From Sulfuricurvum sp. (lineage in GTDB: Bacteria; Campylobacterota; Campylobacteria; Campylobacterales; Sulfurimonadaceae), in contig NZ_JAQTUH010000001.1 of the NCBI RefSeq assembly GCF_028710345.1, forward strand, positions 62,001 to 126,000: a stretch of 64,000 nucleotides of DNA, written 5' to 3'. Position numbers and translations under genes: made by a program. The notes beneath the pieces are model-generated. The model was given only the letters and a program-made list of their open reading frames with translations. It was not told the DNA's origin and ran no database searches. Positions 33,046 to 42,540 of this stretch are shown piece by piece. Position 1 is the first letter of the stretch, and each line of letters opens with the position of its first letter.

Positions 33046-35175
33046 ATGAACAATCTTAGTATCGCGCAAAAAGTCCATATTCCATTGATAGCATCAATAA
33101 TAGTTGGATTTATAGTAGTTTTAATTAACTATATTTTTTCTGTTCATGATATCCGTGACGATATTTATGCGAGTCAATCGAAAGAGATGAATACGGTTTT
33201 TGCTGAAGCAATCGAAGCTAAAAATAGTGTAGGTATAACCAATGCTATTGGTATTTCCAAGAATAGTGCTGTTGTCAACGGTCTTATGAATGGTGATCGC
33301 GAAGGGACATTAAAAAGTCTACAATCTCTTTCGAAGGATTATAAAGAGAATACGAAATTCGGGAATGTTAAAATACATGTGCATGATCGTGATGTTCACA
33401 GTTTTCTTCGTGTATGGAAACCCGAAAAATTTGGAGATGATCTGAGCAGTTTTCGCAAAACGATTCTCGCAGTAAAAGAGACAAAAAAACCTCTTGTAGC
33501 GATAGAGATTGGTGTCGCAGGATTGGAGTTGCGTGGGATTGCTCCAATATTATCCGGTGGTGAATATGTTGGATCGGTTGAGTTTATGCAAGGGCTTAAT
33601 TCAATTATCAAAGATATGCATAAAAATTTTGGAGATGAGGTGATTATAGCGCTTGATAATCGTTATTTAGAGAATGCAAAAGAGCTCAAAGATTCACCTA
33701 AAATTGGTAAAGATTATACATTGGCAGTTAAAGAGGATGCTGTAGACAAAGAATTTTTGGCTGAATTGAGCAAAAGTGAATTTGACCCAAAAAAAGGCTC
33801 TTTTGTAACGGATAATTATTATATAGAGCCGATTGTAATTAAAGATTTTTCGGGCGAAGCGGTAGCCTATGCATTTTCAGCAAAGAAGTTGGAAACGGTT
33901 GAAAATCTGATTAATCAATCGAAAGATTCACTATTGCGTCAAGTGGTTATTATGACGGTTTTAGATGTAATTATTTTGGTTTTACTTATTCTCATTGTTC
34001 GCCGAGCGGTGACTGATCCGATTGAGAATCTTGATTTAATTGCCAAAGAGTTAGCAAGCGGTGATGCGGATATGAGTAAACGTTTGGATGTCACTTCGAA
34101 TGATGAGATAGGAAAGGCAGCAAAAAGCTTTAATATTTTTATTGAAAAAGTTGAAAGTATAGCGTTGCTTGCTGAAGAGCGTGCGAGAGAAGCGATAAGT
34201 GCAAAGTCTAAATCAGAAGAGCAGGTTGCACAAAATGAGATGTCATTGAGATTAGCACATCAGATGATTCAAGGTGCAATCCATAATGCTGGAAACCTTC
34301 GAGGTTCACTGGAGAGTAGTGTACAAAATCTTAATGAAGTAAATACTCTCAATCACGATACGGGCAATGTGGTTGATACGGTAAGTGATCAAACCGATGA
34401 GATAATGAGTAGTATGTCTAAAATTACCGAGATGATCAATGATTCTCGAGCAAATTCTGAGCAACTGAACCATAATGTCAGTGAAATTTCGAATGTCATT
34501 ACGTTGATTAAAGATATCTCCGATCAAACCAATCTATTGGCTCTTAATGCTGCGATTGAAGCGGCGCGTGCAGGTGAACACGGGCGTGGATTTGCGGTTG
34601 TTGCCGATGAGGTTCGAAAGCTTGCTGAAAGAACACAAAAAGCGACCAGTGAAGTGGAAGCGAATATCAGTATACTGAAACAAAACTCGGTCGGGATGTT
34701 AGAAAACAGTGAACGGGTTGAAGAATATGCAATGGATTCGACACAAAAACTCGATCAATTTAAAACAGTTATGGGACAACTAATTCGTAATGTTGAACAG
34801 ATAAAAGAAGACAGCCAATCGATCAGTTATGAGATATTTACCAATATGGCTAAAATTGACCATATGATTTTCAAAAACAATGCGTATGCTGCCGGCTTTG
34901 AAGGCAATACCAATAAAGAATTTAGCGATCATCATGCATGTGCGCTCGGAAAATGGTATGAATCGGGTGATGGAAAATCGGTATTTTCCTCCAGCCCTTC
35001 GTATGGAAGATTGTTAGAACCGCATAAAAAAGTGCATGACGAGGTAAAAAAAGCGGTGCAATTACTGAGTGAAAATCCAATGAAAAATTCTAAAGCAATT
35101 GTAGAATGTTTTGAGAAAGCTGAGAGAGCGAGTGTTGAGCTTTTCGATATCCTTAATGCTATGGTAGATTCATAA
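33046..35175 (+). CDS. Methyl-accepting chemotaxis protein with C-terminal CZB zinc-binding domain
   Basis: A 709-residue chemoreceptor. Helix 1 lies at about 16-35, a periplasmic Cache-like sensor (with [12 protein letters not shown]) at about 40-290, helix 2 at about 300-322, then HAMP, a signalling hairpin with the strongly conserved tip [20 protein letters not shown] (about 486-510) and a C-terminal CZB domain: [23 protein letters not shown] and [10 protein letters not shown] supply the His/Cys zinc ligands. CZB receptors in this group have been linked to sensing of zinc or chlorine oxidants. An AGGAGG ribosome site precedes the ATG. No che genes nearby. Confidence 0.93.
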   Translation: MNNLSIAQKVHIPLIASIIVGFIVVLINYIFSVHDIRDDIYASQSKEMNTVFAEAIEAKNSVGITNAIGISKNSAVVNGLMNGDREGTLKSLQSLSKDYKENTKFGNVKIHVHDRDVHSFLRVWKPEKFGDDLSSFRKTILAVKETKKPLVAIEIGVAGLELRGIAPILSGGEYVGSVEFMQGLNSIIKDMHKNFGDEVIIALDNRYLENAKELKDSPKIGKDYTLAVKEDAVDKEFLAELSKSEFDPKKGSFVTDNYYIEPIVIKDFSGEAVAYAFSAKKLETVENLINQSKDSLLRQVVIMTVLDVIILVLLILIVRRAVTDPIENLDLIAKELASGDADMSKRLDVTSNDEIGKAAKSFNIFIEKVESIALLAEERAREAISAKSKSEEQVAQNEMSLRLAHQMIQGAIHNAGNLRGSLESSVQNLNEVNTLNHDTGNVVDTVSDQTDEIMSSMSKITEMINDSRANSEQLNHNVSEISNVITLIKDISDQTNLLALNAAIEAARAGEHGRGFAVVADEVRKLAERTQKATSEVEANISILKQNSVGMLENSERVEEYAMDSTQKLDQFKTVMGQLIRNVEQIKEDSQSISYEIFTNMAKIDHMIFKNNAYAAGFEGNTNKEFSDHHACALGKWYESGDGKSVFSSSPSYGRLLEPHKKVHDEVKKAVQLLSENPMKNSKAIVECFEKAERASVELFDILNAMVDS

Positions 35176-35189
35176 GCAGATTGTGTGTT

Positions 35190-35211
35190 ACCAAAGGATT
35201 AGCCCTTTGGT
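35190..35211 (+). terminator. Hairpin between the chemoreceptor and the convergent SurA-like gene
   Basis: ACCAAAGG (35190-35197) and CCTTTGGT (35204-35211) form an 8-pair stem with a 6-base loop, 15 bases after the chemoreceptor stop. The downstream T-run is weak and begins only about 12 bases later, so its efficiency is uncertain; the location suits a bidirectional barrier. Confidence 0.5.
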
Positions 35212-35228
35212 GTCAGTAAAGCATTTTA

Positions 35229-36065
35229 TTATTCAGGAAGGCGGACTACTTGAATATCTGCATTGAGACGTAGCCGCGTGAAATAGTCGTTTAATACTTG
35301 ATTACGTTTCTCTCCCATAATCATATTATCTAGTTGCGGTCGTAGTGAATCAATCGATTCAGTTATAATATTAGGCTTGTCTTTCATATAAAAACTCATG
35401 AAACCATTTTTACCATTGGGGAGTATCGGACCAAATTTTCCTACTTCTATTTTATTGAGAATTTGAGAAAATTGGGGATTGATATTTTTAGAAGGGATGC
35501 TATCATCTTTGGAAACGACATTTTCTATATTACGCATTGGATCATCAATTTTTGCTTGCAATGCTTCCGCTGAATTAGAGAGATAGGTGGTGACATCATA
35601 GCGTTCCGGTTGTGAAAACTCATCAAGATGAAGTTGATAATACTCCTCCTCTTCGGCGGAAGTTGGTTGAGCAATCTTAGAAAAGGCGATAGTACTGTAG
35701 AGTTTTTGTCCTAAAATGGACTCTTCCACTCTGGTTTTGAGTTCGCTTTGTGTTACTCCGCGTGCGGTTTGCATGGCATCTAAAAATTGCTCCATTGAGA
35801 GATTGTTTTGTTTTGCCATTCTCTCAAGCTCCTCTTGTACTTCGGCAGCAGAGACGGTAATTTTTTTCTCACTTGCTTCAAGCTGTTCAAGTTTTTTGCG
35901 GATAAGGGTATCGGCGCTTTGTTGTGCGGAAGTTTTGCTTTGTTTCATCTCTTGTTGAACTTCATAGAGGGTGATAGGGCTATTTTTAACCATGATGGCA
36001 ACACCTCCTATTGGGGCACTCCACAATGATGTCAGAAGAAGAGATGAGAGAACTAGTGAACGCAA
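35229..36065 (-). CDS. SurA-like periplasmic chaperone / peptidyl-prolyl isomerase
   Basis: A 278-residue protein with a signal peptide ending SLWSA (about residue 16), a SurA_N-type helical domain (about 20-130; VKNSPITLYEVQQEMKQ, LIRKKLEQLEASEK) and a C-terminal region where the parvulin domain should lie (about 150-250, QPERYDVTTYL and NKIEVGKFGPI). The parvulin part is divergent. Such proteins escort outer-membrane proteins through the periplasm; homologous chaperones are well known in Campylobacter. Divergent from gltX with about 90 bases between. Confidence 0.82.
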   Translation of the reverse strand: MRSLVLSSLLLTSLWSAPIGGVAIMVKNSPITLYEVQQEMKQSKTSAQQSADTLIRKKLEQLEASEKKITVSAAEVQEELERMAKQNNLSMEQFLDAMQTARGVTQSELKTRVEESILGQKLYSTIAFSKIAQPTSAEEEEYYQLHLDEFSQPERYDVTTYLSNSAEALQAKIDDPMRNIENVVSKDDSIPSKNINPQFSQILNKIEVGKFGPILPNGKNGFMSFYMKDKPNIITESIDSLRPQLDNMIMGEKRNQVLNDYFTRLRLNADIQVVRLPE

Positions 36066-36154
36066 TATATGCTCCTAAAGGGAAAGTCCTTTATTTTACC
36101 CGCTTTTAACCTAGTCTTAACTAAAATTTGATAATTGTAAAAAAGGATTTTTTG

Positions 36155-37537
36155 ATGATAGTAACACGCTTTGCTCCAAGTCCCACGGGATATCTACATA
36201 TCGGCGGTTTGCGAACGGCATTGCTCAGTTATCTTTGGGCACGTCGTAATGGGGGGAAGTTTTTACTTCGGATAGAAGATACCGATTTTAGCCGTAATGA
36301 TGAAGCGGCAGCCCGCGCGATAGTCGAAGCGTTTAAATGGGTCGGACTGGAACATGATGGGACTATAGAGTACCAATCGAGCCGTTTGGCAATTTATCAA
36401 GAATACGCGCAAAAGCTCCTTGATAGTGGAAAAGCGTATAAATGTTATATGAGTCGCGAAGAGCTTGATGCTCTGCGTGAAGAGCAAATGGCACGTAAAG
36501 AGCGGGCGAAATATGACAACCGCTACCGCGATTTTACAGGGACACCTCCAGAGGGTCGTGAAGCGGTTATCCGTATCAAAGCACCGCTTGCAGGTTCTAT
36601 TACGGTACACGATGGAGTGAAAGGGGACGTGGTTTTCAACGTTGAGGATATTTTGGATGATTTCATTATCGCCCGCGCTGATGGAACACCGACCTATAAC
36701 TTTGTTGTCGCCGTCGATGATGCCCTCATGGGAGTTACCGATGTTATTCGTGGGGACGATCACCTCTCGAATACCCCAAAACAGATTGTTGTTTATGAGG
36801 CTTTAGGATTTCCACTTCCTCGCTTTTTCCATGTACCGATGATCCATAACAGCGAGGGGAAAAAGCTCTCCAAGCGTGACGGTGCGACCGATGTCATGAT
36901 GTATAAAACTCTTGGGTACACACCGCAAAGCTTGCTCAATTTCTTGGTTCGTTTGGGATGGAGTCACGGCGATCAAGAGATTTTCTCGATGGAAGAGATG
37001 TTGGAGCTGTTCGATCCGAGTGATATTAACCGCTCGGCATCGGTGTACAATACTGAAAAACTCGATTGGCTCAACAGTCACTATCTTAAAAATATGTCCA
37101 ATGATACATTGTGTGAATTACTCGAATTTCACGGGGTAATGCTTATTAGCCACGATAAACGGGAGATTCTCCTCGATGCTCTCAAAGATCGTGCAAAAAC
37201 ATTGGTAGAGATGGCAACGTTGGTGAGTGAAATCTTGGTTGCACCGGCTGAATACGATGAAGCGGCACTGAAGAAAGGGTATAAAGAGGAGAGCAAAGGG
37301 ATATTAGAAGCGTTTGCTCTTGCTTTAAAAAATGCCCCTGAACTCCATTTGCCGACCGATTATCACCATGTGATGGAAGCTGTCGTCGCGCAGCTCGAAA
37401 TCGGATTTGGAAAAATCGGTCAACCGCTCCGTATCGCATTACTCGGTAAGCTCTCAGGTCCGGGGCTCGATACCGTGATGGCGATTATCGGTCTTGATGA
37501 GACATTGGCACGGATTGATGCGTTAATTCAACGATAG
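36155..37537 (+). CDS. gltX: Glutamyl-tRNA synthetase
   Basis: About 460 residues. The ATG at 36155 is chosen (AAGGA six bases before it; first residues MIVTRFAPSPTGYLHIGG); a start nine codons earlier lacks a ribosome site. The HIGH-type motif is HIGG (about residue 15) and the KMSKS motif is KLSKR (about 237). It charges tRNA-Glu and, if this lineage uses the indirect pathway as relatives do, also tRNA-Gln for later amidation; Campylobacterota often carry two GltX paralogues and I cannot tell which this is. Confidence 0.95.
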   Translation: MIVTRFAPSPTGYLHIGGLRTALLSYLWARRNGGKFLLRIEDTDFSRNDEAAARAIVEAFKWVGLEHDGTIEYQSSRLAIYQEYAQKLLDSGKAYKCYMSREELDALREEQMARKERAKYDNRYRDFTGTPPEGREAVIRIKAPLAGSITVHDGVKGDVVFNVEDILDDFIIARADGTPTYNFVVAVDDALMGVTDVIRGDDHLSNTPKQIVVYEALGFPLPRFFHVPMIHNSEGKKLSKRDGATDVMMYKTLGYTPQSLLNFLVRLGWSHGDQEIFSMEEMLELFDPSDINRSASVYNTEKLDWLNSHYLKNMSNDTLCELLEFHGVMLISHDKREILLDALKDRAKTLVEMATLVSEILVAPAEYDEAALKKGYKEESKGILEAFALALKNAPELHLPTDYHHVMEAVVAQLEIGFGKIGQPLRIALLGKLSGPGLDTVMAIIGLDETLARIDALIQR

Positions 37538-37540
37538 TGC

Positions 37541-37546
37541 TATAAT
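37541..37546 (+). promoter_or_regulatory. Probable -10 box for the TonB-dependent receptor gene
   Basis: A perfect TATAAT four bases after the gltX stop, 28 bases before the receptor start codon. A TTGATG at 37515-37520 lies 20 bases upstream, too far for a good -35. No Fur-like operator is visible around it. Confidence 0.4.
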
Positions 37547-37573
37547 TGTTTATCAAACCATAAGGAAATTGTC

Positions 37574-39643
37574 ATGCCAAAAAGGTTAATCTTATTGTGC
37601 GTACCATTTTTCTTATCCGCTCAGACATTTGAACTCGAAAAAATAGAAATAACCAATGAGACAAATCAAACCATAGGAAACACTGTAATCTCGAAAGAGA
37701 GTTGGCTTAACGATTCCGGACTTATCCAAAAAGAAAACTATCTCCAATCTGCTCCCATGCAAAAGCAAATTTCTGTCAAAAATGCACTTGAACAAGCTGG
37801 AAGTAATGGCGATCCGCTAGGGTCATTAAAAACTTTTGCAGGTGTTGCAAGTAAAGGTGATAGTGCCAGTGAACTTTATATTCATGGTTCTAAACCTTAT
37901 GAAACACAGTACACTATCAACCATTTGCCTATCGCTTATCTCTATCATTTAGCAGGGTTTTATTCGATAATTGCACCTGAAGCTACTGAACAAATTGATG
38001 CGTATCTTGGGGGATTTGATACGACCTATTATGCCATGGGTGCAGTAGTTGATATCACACCAAAGTACCCAACTGGGAGTGGAAAAGGGCGGGTGCATAT
38101 CGGGATGTATGATGCTGATTTTGCCTATGATGGGAAGATTAATGAATCAACCAATTTTTTTATTGGGGGAAGACGAAGTTATTTTGATCTTATTGCCGAC
38201 AAAGTGGTTAAAGAACTTAATAAAGACGAGAATGATCCAACGAAAAAAACGACATTTACCCTTTTCCCACAGTTTTATGATGCTCAACTTATCGTTGTTA
38301 AAACACTGGGGCATCATGCTTTTTCGCTAGAGGGATTTTTGGCCAATGATAAATTCAAGCTCAATGATACCATGCAAAAAAACAAAGATCCTATCGCTCA
38401 AGGTAAGATTAATTTTGCTCAGGACTCTCAAACCTTAGGTGCTCGGTGGATGGTTGCCGCAAATAATTACAGTGCGAACACCCTTTTGTATCTTTTGAAC
38501 AGCAGTGCAAATTCAAATTTTTTTGATGCAGATTATTATGTCAATCAAACTAATACTAAAATGGGTCTTTATCATGAAAGTATTTTTGAACTTAAGAATC
38601 ATAAACCTACCGTTGGATTTGAAGTAACCACTATAAAAACTGATCTCGATGCATACGTTGTCAATCCTCCTATGGAAGATTATGATCCGTTGCTAACCGA
38701 CCAAACACCCATTAAGCTTACCAAGACTTTAAAGGCAAATTATGGTGTCATTTTTGTACAAGATTTGTGGGATGTGACAGAAACCGATCATCTACGCTAT
38801 GGAATTAGAACGTGGGATATGAATTTTCAAAATTTTGGTAGTGGAATGGATCCTCGAATTGCGTATGTGCATGATTTTTCTAATGCTCTAAGTGTTTCAG
38901 CATCTATAGGACGTTATTCGCAGATGCCTCAGCCTATCACCGTCATTGATGAATTTGGAAATCCACTAATCGATACTTTTGAGTTTGCTAATCACTTTAT
39001 TCTAGGTATGCAAATGAAGTTTGTTGATGGTTCCAGTTTGAGTGTTGAACCATATTTTAAAAAATTTGATAATTTAGCGATTAGTGATAATTTACATAAT
39101 TATGAAACCGTTGGAAAGGGTGAAGCTTACGGCGTAGACATAACCTATAAGAAAAATATCGACAATCTCGATCTTATTGCAGCGTATACGTTTATCAAAG
39201 CAAAGCGACAGTTAAATACCGACTCCCCTCAACAATATCGTTTCTCGGGAGATATTCCTCATACGTTACAATTAAGCGCCAATTATCGCTTTCATAATGG
39301 ATGGCGTACAAGTGGCTATTTTAAATACAGTGATGGTTCCCCTTATACACCTATCATTAACACAGAAAATTATAACTATAATGGAAGTACTTATGTACGT
39401 CCAATCTATGGTGAACCATACTCTGAACGATTACCTTATACCTTTGATGTCGATCTTCAAATAGCCAAAAAACTAAATTTGGCTAATGATAAAAGTGTTG
39501 AGTTTTCACTTGAGTTGATGAATCTTAATGCCATTTTTAGAAAAAATGCGATTGGAATTAACTACAATGATTCTTATCAAAACGTAGGTTATGATGAGGC
39601 ATTAGGTTTTTTACCTGCATTCCATGTAACCTATCGATTTTAG
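37574..39643 (+). CDS. TonB-dependent outer-membrane receptor
   Basis: A 689-residue protein with a signal peptide (cleaved near FLSAQ, residue 17), a plug domain (about 50-165; LKTFAGVASKGDSASELYIHG, AYLGGFDTTYYAMGAVVDI) and a beta-barrel ending in the Phe-terminated HVTYRF expected for outer-membrane insertion. It takes up a metal complex or other large solute using TonB energy. No clear TonB box, no Fur box and no transport partners are adjacent, so the ligand is unknown. An E-T-N-Q-T sequon lies near the mature N-terminus. It ends 11 bases from the convergent mqnA. Confidence 0.9.
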   Translation: MPKRLILLCVPFFLSAQTFELEKIEITNETNQTIGNTVISKESWLNDSGLIQKENYLQSAPMQKQISVKNALEQAGSNGDPLGSLKTFAGVASKGDSASELYIHGSKPYETQYTINHLPIAYLYHLAGFYSIIAPEATEQIDAYLGGFDTTYYAMGAVVDITPKYPTGSGKGRVHIGMYDADFAYDGKINESTNFFIGGRRSYFDLIADKVVKELNKDENDPTKKTTFTLFPQFYDAQLIVVKTLGHHAFSLEGFLANDKFKLNDTMQKNKDPIAQGKINFAQDSQTLGARWMVAANNYSANTLLYLLNSSANSNFFDADYYVNQTNTKMGLYHESIFELKNHKPTVGFEVTTIKTDLDAYVVNPPMEDYDPLLTDQTPIKLTKTLKANYGVIFVQDLWDVTETDHLRYGIRTWDMNFQNFGSGMDPRIAYVHDFSNALSVSASIGRYSQMPQPITVIDEFGNPLIDTFEFANHFILGMQMKFVDGSSLSVEPYFKKFDNLAISDNLHNYETVGKGEAYGVDITYKKNIDNLDLIAAYTFIKAKRQLNTDSPQQYRFSGDIPHTLQLSANYRFHNGWRTSGYFKYSDGSPYTPIINTENYNYNGSTYVRPIYGEPYSERLPYTFDVDLQIAKKLNLANDKSVEFSLELMNLNAIFRKNAIGINYNDSYQNVGYDEALGFLPAFHVTYRF

Positions 39644-39654
39644 AAGTAACATAT

Positions 39655-40338
39655 TTAACGATAACGTATTTCCCTCATCGAGGGATTTAACCCCCTCTTT
39701 TTCGCCTCACTCACAAACCGTTTATACCCTCTCTCTTCTTTCACACCCACTTTGTAACTGATAAATTTTAGATAATGGGTGATTTGAGCGGGGCTTAGGT
39801 TGCTTTTACGAGATGCTTCCATCAGGATATAGTGGGGAATTTTCACTTTCTTAGCAATAAACGCACGACTGAGACGGCGAAGTTCGTCGGTGTGATGGTG
39901 AGTACACAGTAGGGCAAAGACGAACGGAAGGTCTGTTTTCTCATGCCAAACTTTCCCCAAATCGATATGTTCTCCACCAGCATAATAGTATCGCAGTGCC
40001 TTATCGCCGATGAGTACTTCTCCGTGAACGTCAAGGATTTGAGCGAGGAGATTGGAACTTGCTGAATCCTCATCGGCTTTGTCGGCATTGGGGAGGGAGA
40101 GGACACTGAGCACTTCGCGTTGTGCGACGATACCGACCCCGAAATGTCTGCAATTTTTGGCGGTGATGCTGGAGATAAACGCCGCATCGATTCGACGCAT
40201 GGCAAATTCGAGGTTGAGTGCGGAGGGGACACCTTTGTGATAATGGAGGCTTTGGTGAGACTGGGTGCTTCGGACATAACGTTTTATAAAAACATGAAAC
40301 GGCAGAAGATTTAAAAAATCAATTTTCCCAAAAATCAC
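39655..40338 (-). CDS. mqnA: Chorismate dehydratase, futalosine pathway of menaquinone synthesis
   Basis: A 227-residue MqnA-type protein of the periplasmic-binding-protein fold, acting in the cytoplasm to convert chorismate to 3-enolpyruvylbenzoate. The N-terminal GKIDFLNLLPFHVF and the serine-rich GVPSALN and DAAFISSITA blocks are characteristic. The protein is short for the family (often 240-280 residues), with the C-terminus ending in a Lys/Arg-rich SMREIRYR. Menaquinone via futalosine is the normal route in Campylobacterota. Stand-alone gene, divergent from the molybdopterin operon. Confidence 0.88.
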   Translation of the reverse strand: MIFGKIDFLNLLPFHVFIKRYVRSTQSHQSLHYHKGVPSALNLEFAMRRIDAAFISSITAKNCRHFGVGIVAQREVLSVLSLPNADKADEDSASSNLLAQILDVHGEVLIGDKALRYYYAGGEHIDLGKVWHEKTDLPFVFALLCTHHHTDELRRLSRAFIAKKVKIPHYILMEASRKSNLSPAQITHYLKFISYKVGVKEERGYKRFVSEAKKRGLNPSMREIRYR

Positions 40339-40400
40339 ACGAACTCCTTATAACTAAAGATAAAATTATACTCAAAGGCTCTGTTAGTTCTCTTTTGATA

Positions 40401-40595
40401 TAATTAAAAGAATGTATAGATAGCTCTTAAATTCTCAAAAACGTAGTTTTTGTAGCTTTAGGGGATTGCAAAGGACTTTAGTCGTTGCCACTAAAACAAG
40501 CATAGCGCTTTTTGTGAAACAAAAATGTTTCTTCAGAAAACGGATGCATTCATTTTAGTGCATAATATTTAATAGAACCAAAAAGGGGAATTGTC
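40401..40595 (+). promoter_or_regulatory. Promoter and structured leader of moaD-moaE-moeA
   Basis: A perfect TATAAT (40401-40406) would give a leader of about 180 bases. Within it are several competing stems: GCAA..GAC/GTC..TTGC (40469-40489) against TTTAGT/ACTAAA (40478-40496); TTTTTGT/ACAAAAA (40510-40526) against GAAACA/TGTTTC (40517-40532); and ATGCA/TGCAT (40545-40564) just before the ribosome site AAAAAGGGGA (40580-40590 region). ACTAAAA (40491-40497) can also pair with TTTTAGT (40554-40560). The layout is riboswitch-like, although it does not match the Moco motif as I know it. Confidence 0.5.
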
Positions 40596-40817
40596 ATGGT
40601 GACAATCGAATTTTTAGGCCCGATTCAAAAGGCTCCGTTAACGTTGGATGCGGCATCTTTGCATGATGTTGCTAAAGCATTAAAGCAAGATAGTGAGATG
40701 GCGCAATGGTTAGAAAGTTGTGCGGTAGCGGTCAATGATACGCTGGTTGCATCGCTCGATACACCGCTCAAGTCGGGCGATAAAGTATCCTTACTCCCTC
40801 CGGTATGTGGCGGATGA
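40596..40817 (+). CDS. moaD: Molybdopterin synthase sulfur-carrier subunit
   Basis: A 73-residue ubiquitin-fold protein that ends in the essential Gly-Gly (VCGG) whose thiocarboxylate donates sulfur to cyclic pyranopterin. The pattern VTIEFLGPIQ at the N-terminus and SLLPPVCGG at the C-terminus is typical. It works as a heterotetramer with MoaE, encoded directly downstream and overlapping it. A good ribosome site (AAGGGGA) precedes the ATG. Confidence 0.93.
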   Translation: MVTIEFLGPIQKAPLTLDAASLHDVAKALKQDSEMAQWLESCAVAVNDTLVASLDTPLKSGDKVSLLPPVCGG

Positions 40818-41266
40818 GTATGGTAGAACTCTATAATGGGGCATTGAATGTTCCTGAAATCATTACCCGCTGGTATGCTGAGGAATCGGAGTATAACTAC
40901 GGTGCCTATATCCCTTTTATCGGGACGGTACGTGAGGAAGATGGGATTGAGGGGCTGAGTTTCGATGTGTATGAGCCGATTTTGTCGAGTTGGTTTGCTT
41001 CATGGCAAGTAAAGGCTGAGGCTCTTGGGGCAAAGCTCAAAATGGCGCACAGTCAAGGGGATGTATTGGTACATGAGAGCTCTTATATCGCGGCGGTATT
41101 CTCTCCGAAACGGCGTGTGGCATTGGAGATGATTGAGCAATTTGTTGAAGATTTTAAAGCCTCAGCCCCTATTTGGAAATACGATTTACGTGGCGGTGAG
41201 AGACTCTATGCGCGTGAACGCTCTACCGCGATTAGCGGTTTTGGGTTATTAGGGAGAGATTCATGA
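40814..41266 (+). CDS. moaE: Molybdopterin synthase catalytic subunit
   Basis: About 150 residues, the catalytic partner of MoaD, making molybdopterin from precursor Z. The family blocks are YGAYIPFIGTVREEDG, HSQGDVLVHESSYIAAVFSPKRRVALE-type helix-strand region and the C-terminal IWKYDLRGGERLY. The start is probably ATG 40814, which overlaps the moaD stop (ATGA); ATGs at 40805 and 40820 are alternatives. The moeA gene begins on its stop codon (ATGA). Confidence 0.93.
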   Translation: MSMVELYNGALNVPEIITRWYAEESEYNYGAYIPFIGTVREEDGIEGLSFDVYEPILSSWFASWQVKAEALGAKLKMAHSQGDVLVHESSYIAAVFSPKRRVALEMIEQFVEDFKASAPIWKYDLRGGERLYARERSTAISGFGLLGRDS

Positions 41267-42462
41267 TTTCGTATGAAACGTCTCAAAATATGATTAGTCT
41301 CCTCAGTATCGGCAATCTCCGAAGCGAGCGTGTTTTTTTAACGGCGGCATTGGGGCGTGTGTTGGCAGAGGATATTATCGCCGATAGTGATTATCCGCTG
41401 TATCCGACATCGGCGATGGATGGATACGCAATCCTCCACAGTGATTTAGGGGAATTTGATTCGCTCGAAATATGGGGAGACAACCCCGCAGGTGCCGATG
41501 AGGTTGGTGGGGTGATGAGCGGAATGTGCATTAAAACCTTTACGGGCTCATTAATGCCGCAGGGAGCCGATACGTTAATCCCTATCGAAAACGTCCGTGT
41601 TGAGGAGTCGCAAATCATTATCGAAAAACCGGTTCCACGTGGGTTTGCGGTTCGTCCAATCGCTGAGAGTTACCGTGAAGGGGAGATTTTGATTCCGCGC
41701 GGAACGACTCTCGGATTTGCGCAAATCGGTGTTTTAGCGGGGATTAACCGCGTTATGATACGTGTTGCTCAACGACCTCGTGTCGCGGTGATTGCTACAG
41801 GGAGTGAAATTCTCGATGTCGGTGAGACGATGCGTCATGCGGGGCAAATCCGAAGTTCCAACAGCTACACCCTCCAATCGTTGGTTCAACAGCTCGGAGG
41901 CGAACCGTTACAGATGGGGATTGTCGGTGATGATAAAAATGATATTATGGAACGGTTTGAAGAGGCATTGCGCTCAAGCGATATCGTTGTCAGTACCGGC
42001 GGTGTGAGTGTCGGCGATTACGATTTTGTCAAACACATCGTCCCAAAACTCGGTGCCGAAGTGATTTTTAAAGGTGTCAATATCAAACCGGGTCAACACG
42101 TGATGGTAGCGCAGAGAGGGTCAAAATTTATCGTCTCTCTCCCTGGATTTGCCTACTCTTCTACCGTTACCTTTATCCTCTACGCCGCACCGCTTATCGC
42201 ACGGATGTTAGGGGTAGCTAATCCGTATGACGTGATCGAAGCGACGCTCAAAGTACCATTTGCCAAACGTTCCAACAAAAGCGAATTTACCGCGTGTAAT
42301 CTGACGTTTGAAGATGGGCGTTATTGGGTCGATTTCGAGGGGAAAAAGACAGGCAGTTCTGCTATTTTGACCAATCTTCTTGGTAACTCGGGATTGATGA
42401 TTTGTGGTGAAGAGGATGGGGATTTGGAAGCGGGGACACTCGTTCGCGTTATCAAACTATAA
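41263..42462 (+). CDS. moeA: Molybdopterin molybdenumtransferase
   Basis: A 399-residue MoeA protein that inserts molybdate into adenylylated molybdopterin. Signatures are AMDGYAI (about residue 47), FTGSLMPQGADTLIPIE, VAVIATGSEI (about 173), the MPT-binding STGGVSVGDYDFVK and KPGQHVMVAQ. The gene completes the moaD-moaE-moeA operon and is the final step of the pathway held here; moaA/C/B are outside the window. A palindromic repeat follows the stop. Confidence 0.95.
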   Translation: MISYETSQNMISLLSIGNLRSERVFLTAALGRVLAEDIIADSDYPLYPTSAMDGYAILHSDLGEFDSLEIWGDNPAGADEVGGVMSGMCIKTFTGSLMPQGADTLIPIENVRVEESQIIIEKPVPRGFAVRPIAESYREGEILIPRGTTLGFAQIGVLAGINRVMIRVAQRPRVAVIATGSEILDVGETMRHAGQIRSSNSYTLQSLVQQLGGEPLQMGIVGDDKNDIMERFEEALRSSDIVVSTGGVSVGDYDFVKHIVPKLGAEVIFKGVNIKPGQHVMVAQRGSKFIVSLPGFAYSSTVTFILYAAPLIARMLGVANPYDVIEATLKVPFAKRSNKSEFTACNLTFEDGRYWVDFEGKKTGSSAILTNLLGNSGLMICGEEDGDLEAGTLVRVIKL

Positions 42463-42466
42463 TTTT

Positions 42467-42537
42467 GTCATCCTGAACTAGATTCAGGATCTTAGATTGC
42501 GGATCTACCCAAAAGGGCACGTGCAGTCCGCAATGAC
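42467..42537 (+). repeat. 71-bp GTCAT...ATGAC palindromic element between convergent genes
   Basis: The element begins GTCAT and ends ATGAC. It contains two perfect 8-base stems, ATCCTGAA/TTCAGGAT (42470-42490, 5-base loop) and ATTGCGGA/TCCGCAAT (42496-42534), the latter enclosing CCC/GGG and a GCACGTGC palindrome. It fills almost the whole gap between moeA and the MFS gene. It resembles the short GTCATCCTGA...TCAGGATC repeats found dispersed between genes in many bacteria; no terminator T-run is present. Confidence 0.7.
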
Positions 42538-42540
42538 CAA

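Noticed and set aside
36263-36763. 166-codon frame antisense to gltX
   Set aside because: It lies inside a highly conserved synthetase gene and shows no family features.
40401-40595. Canonical Moco riboswitch
   Set aside because: I could not find the conserved Moco_RNA sequence blocks; only competing stems and the gene context are visible.
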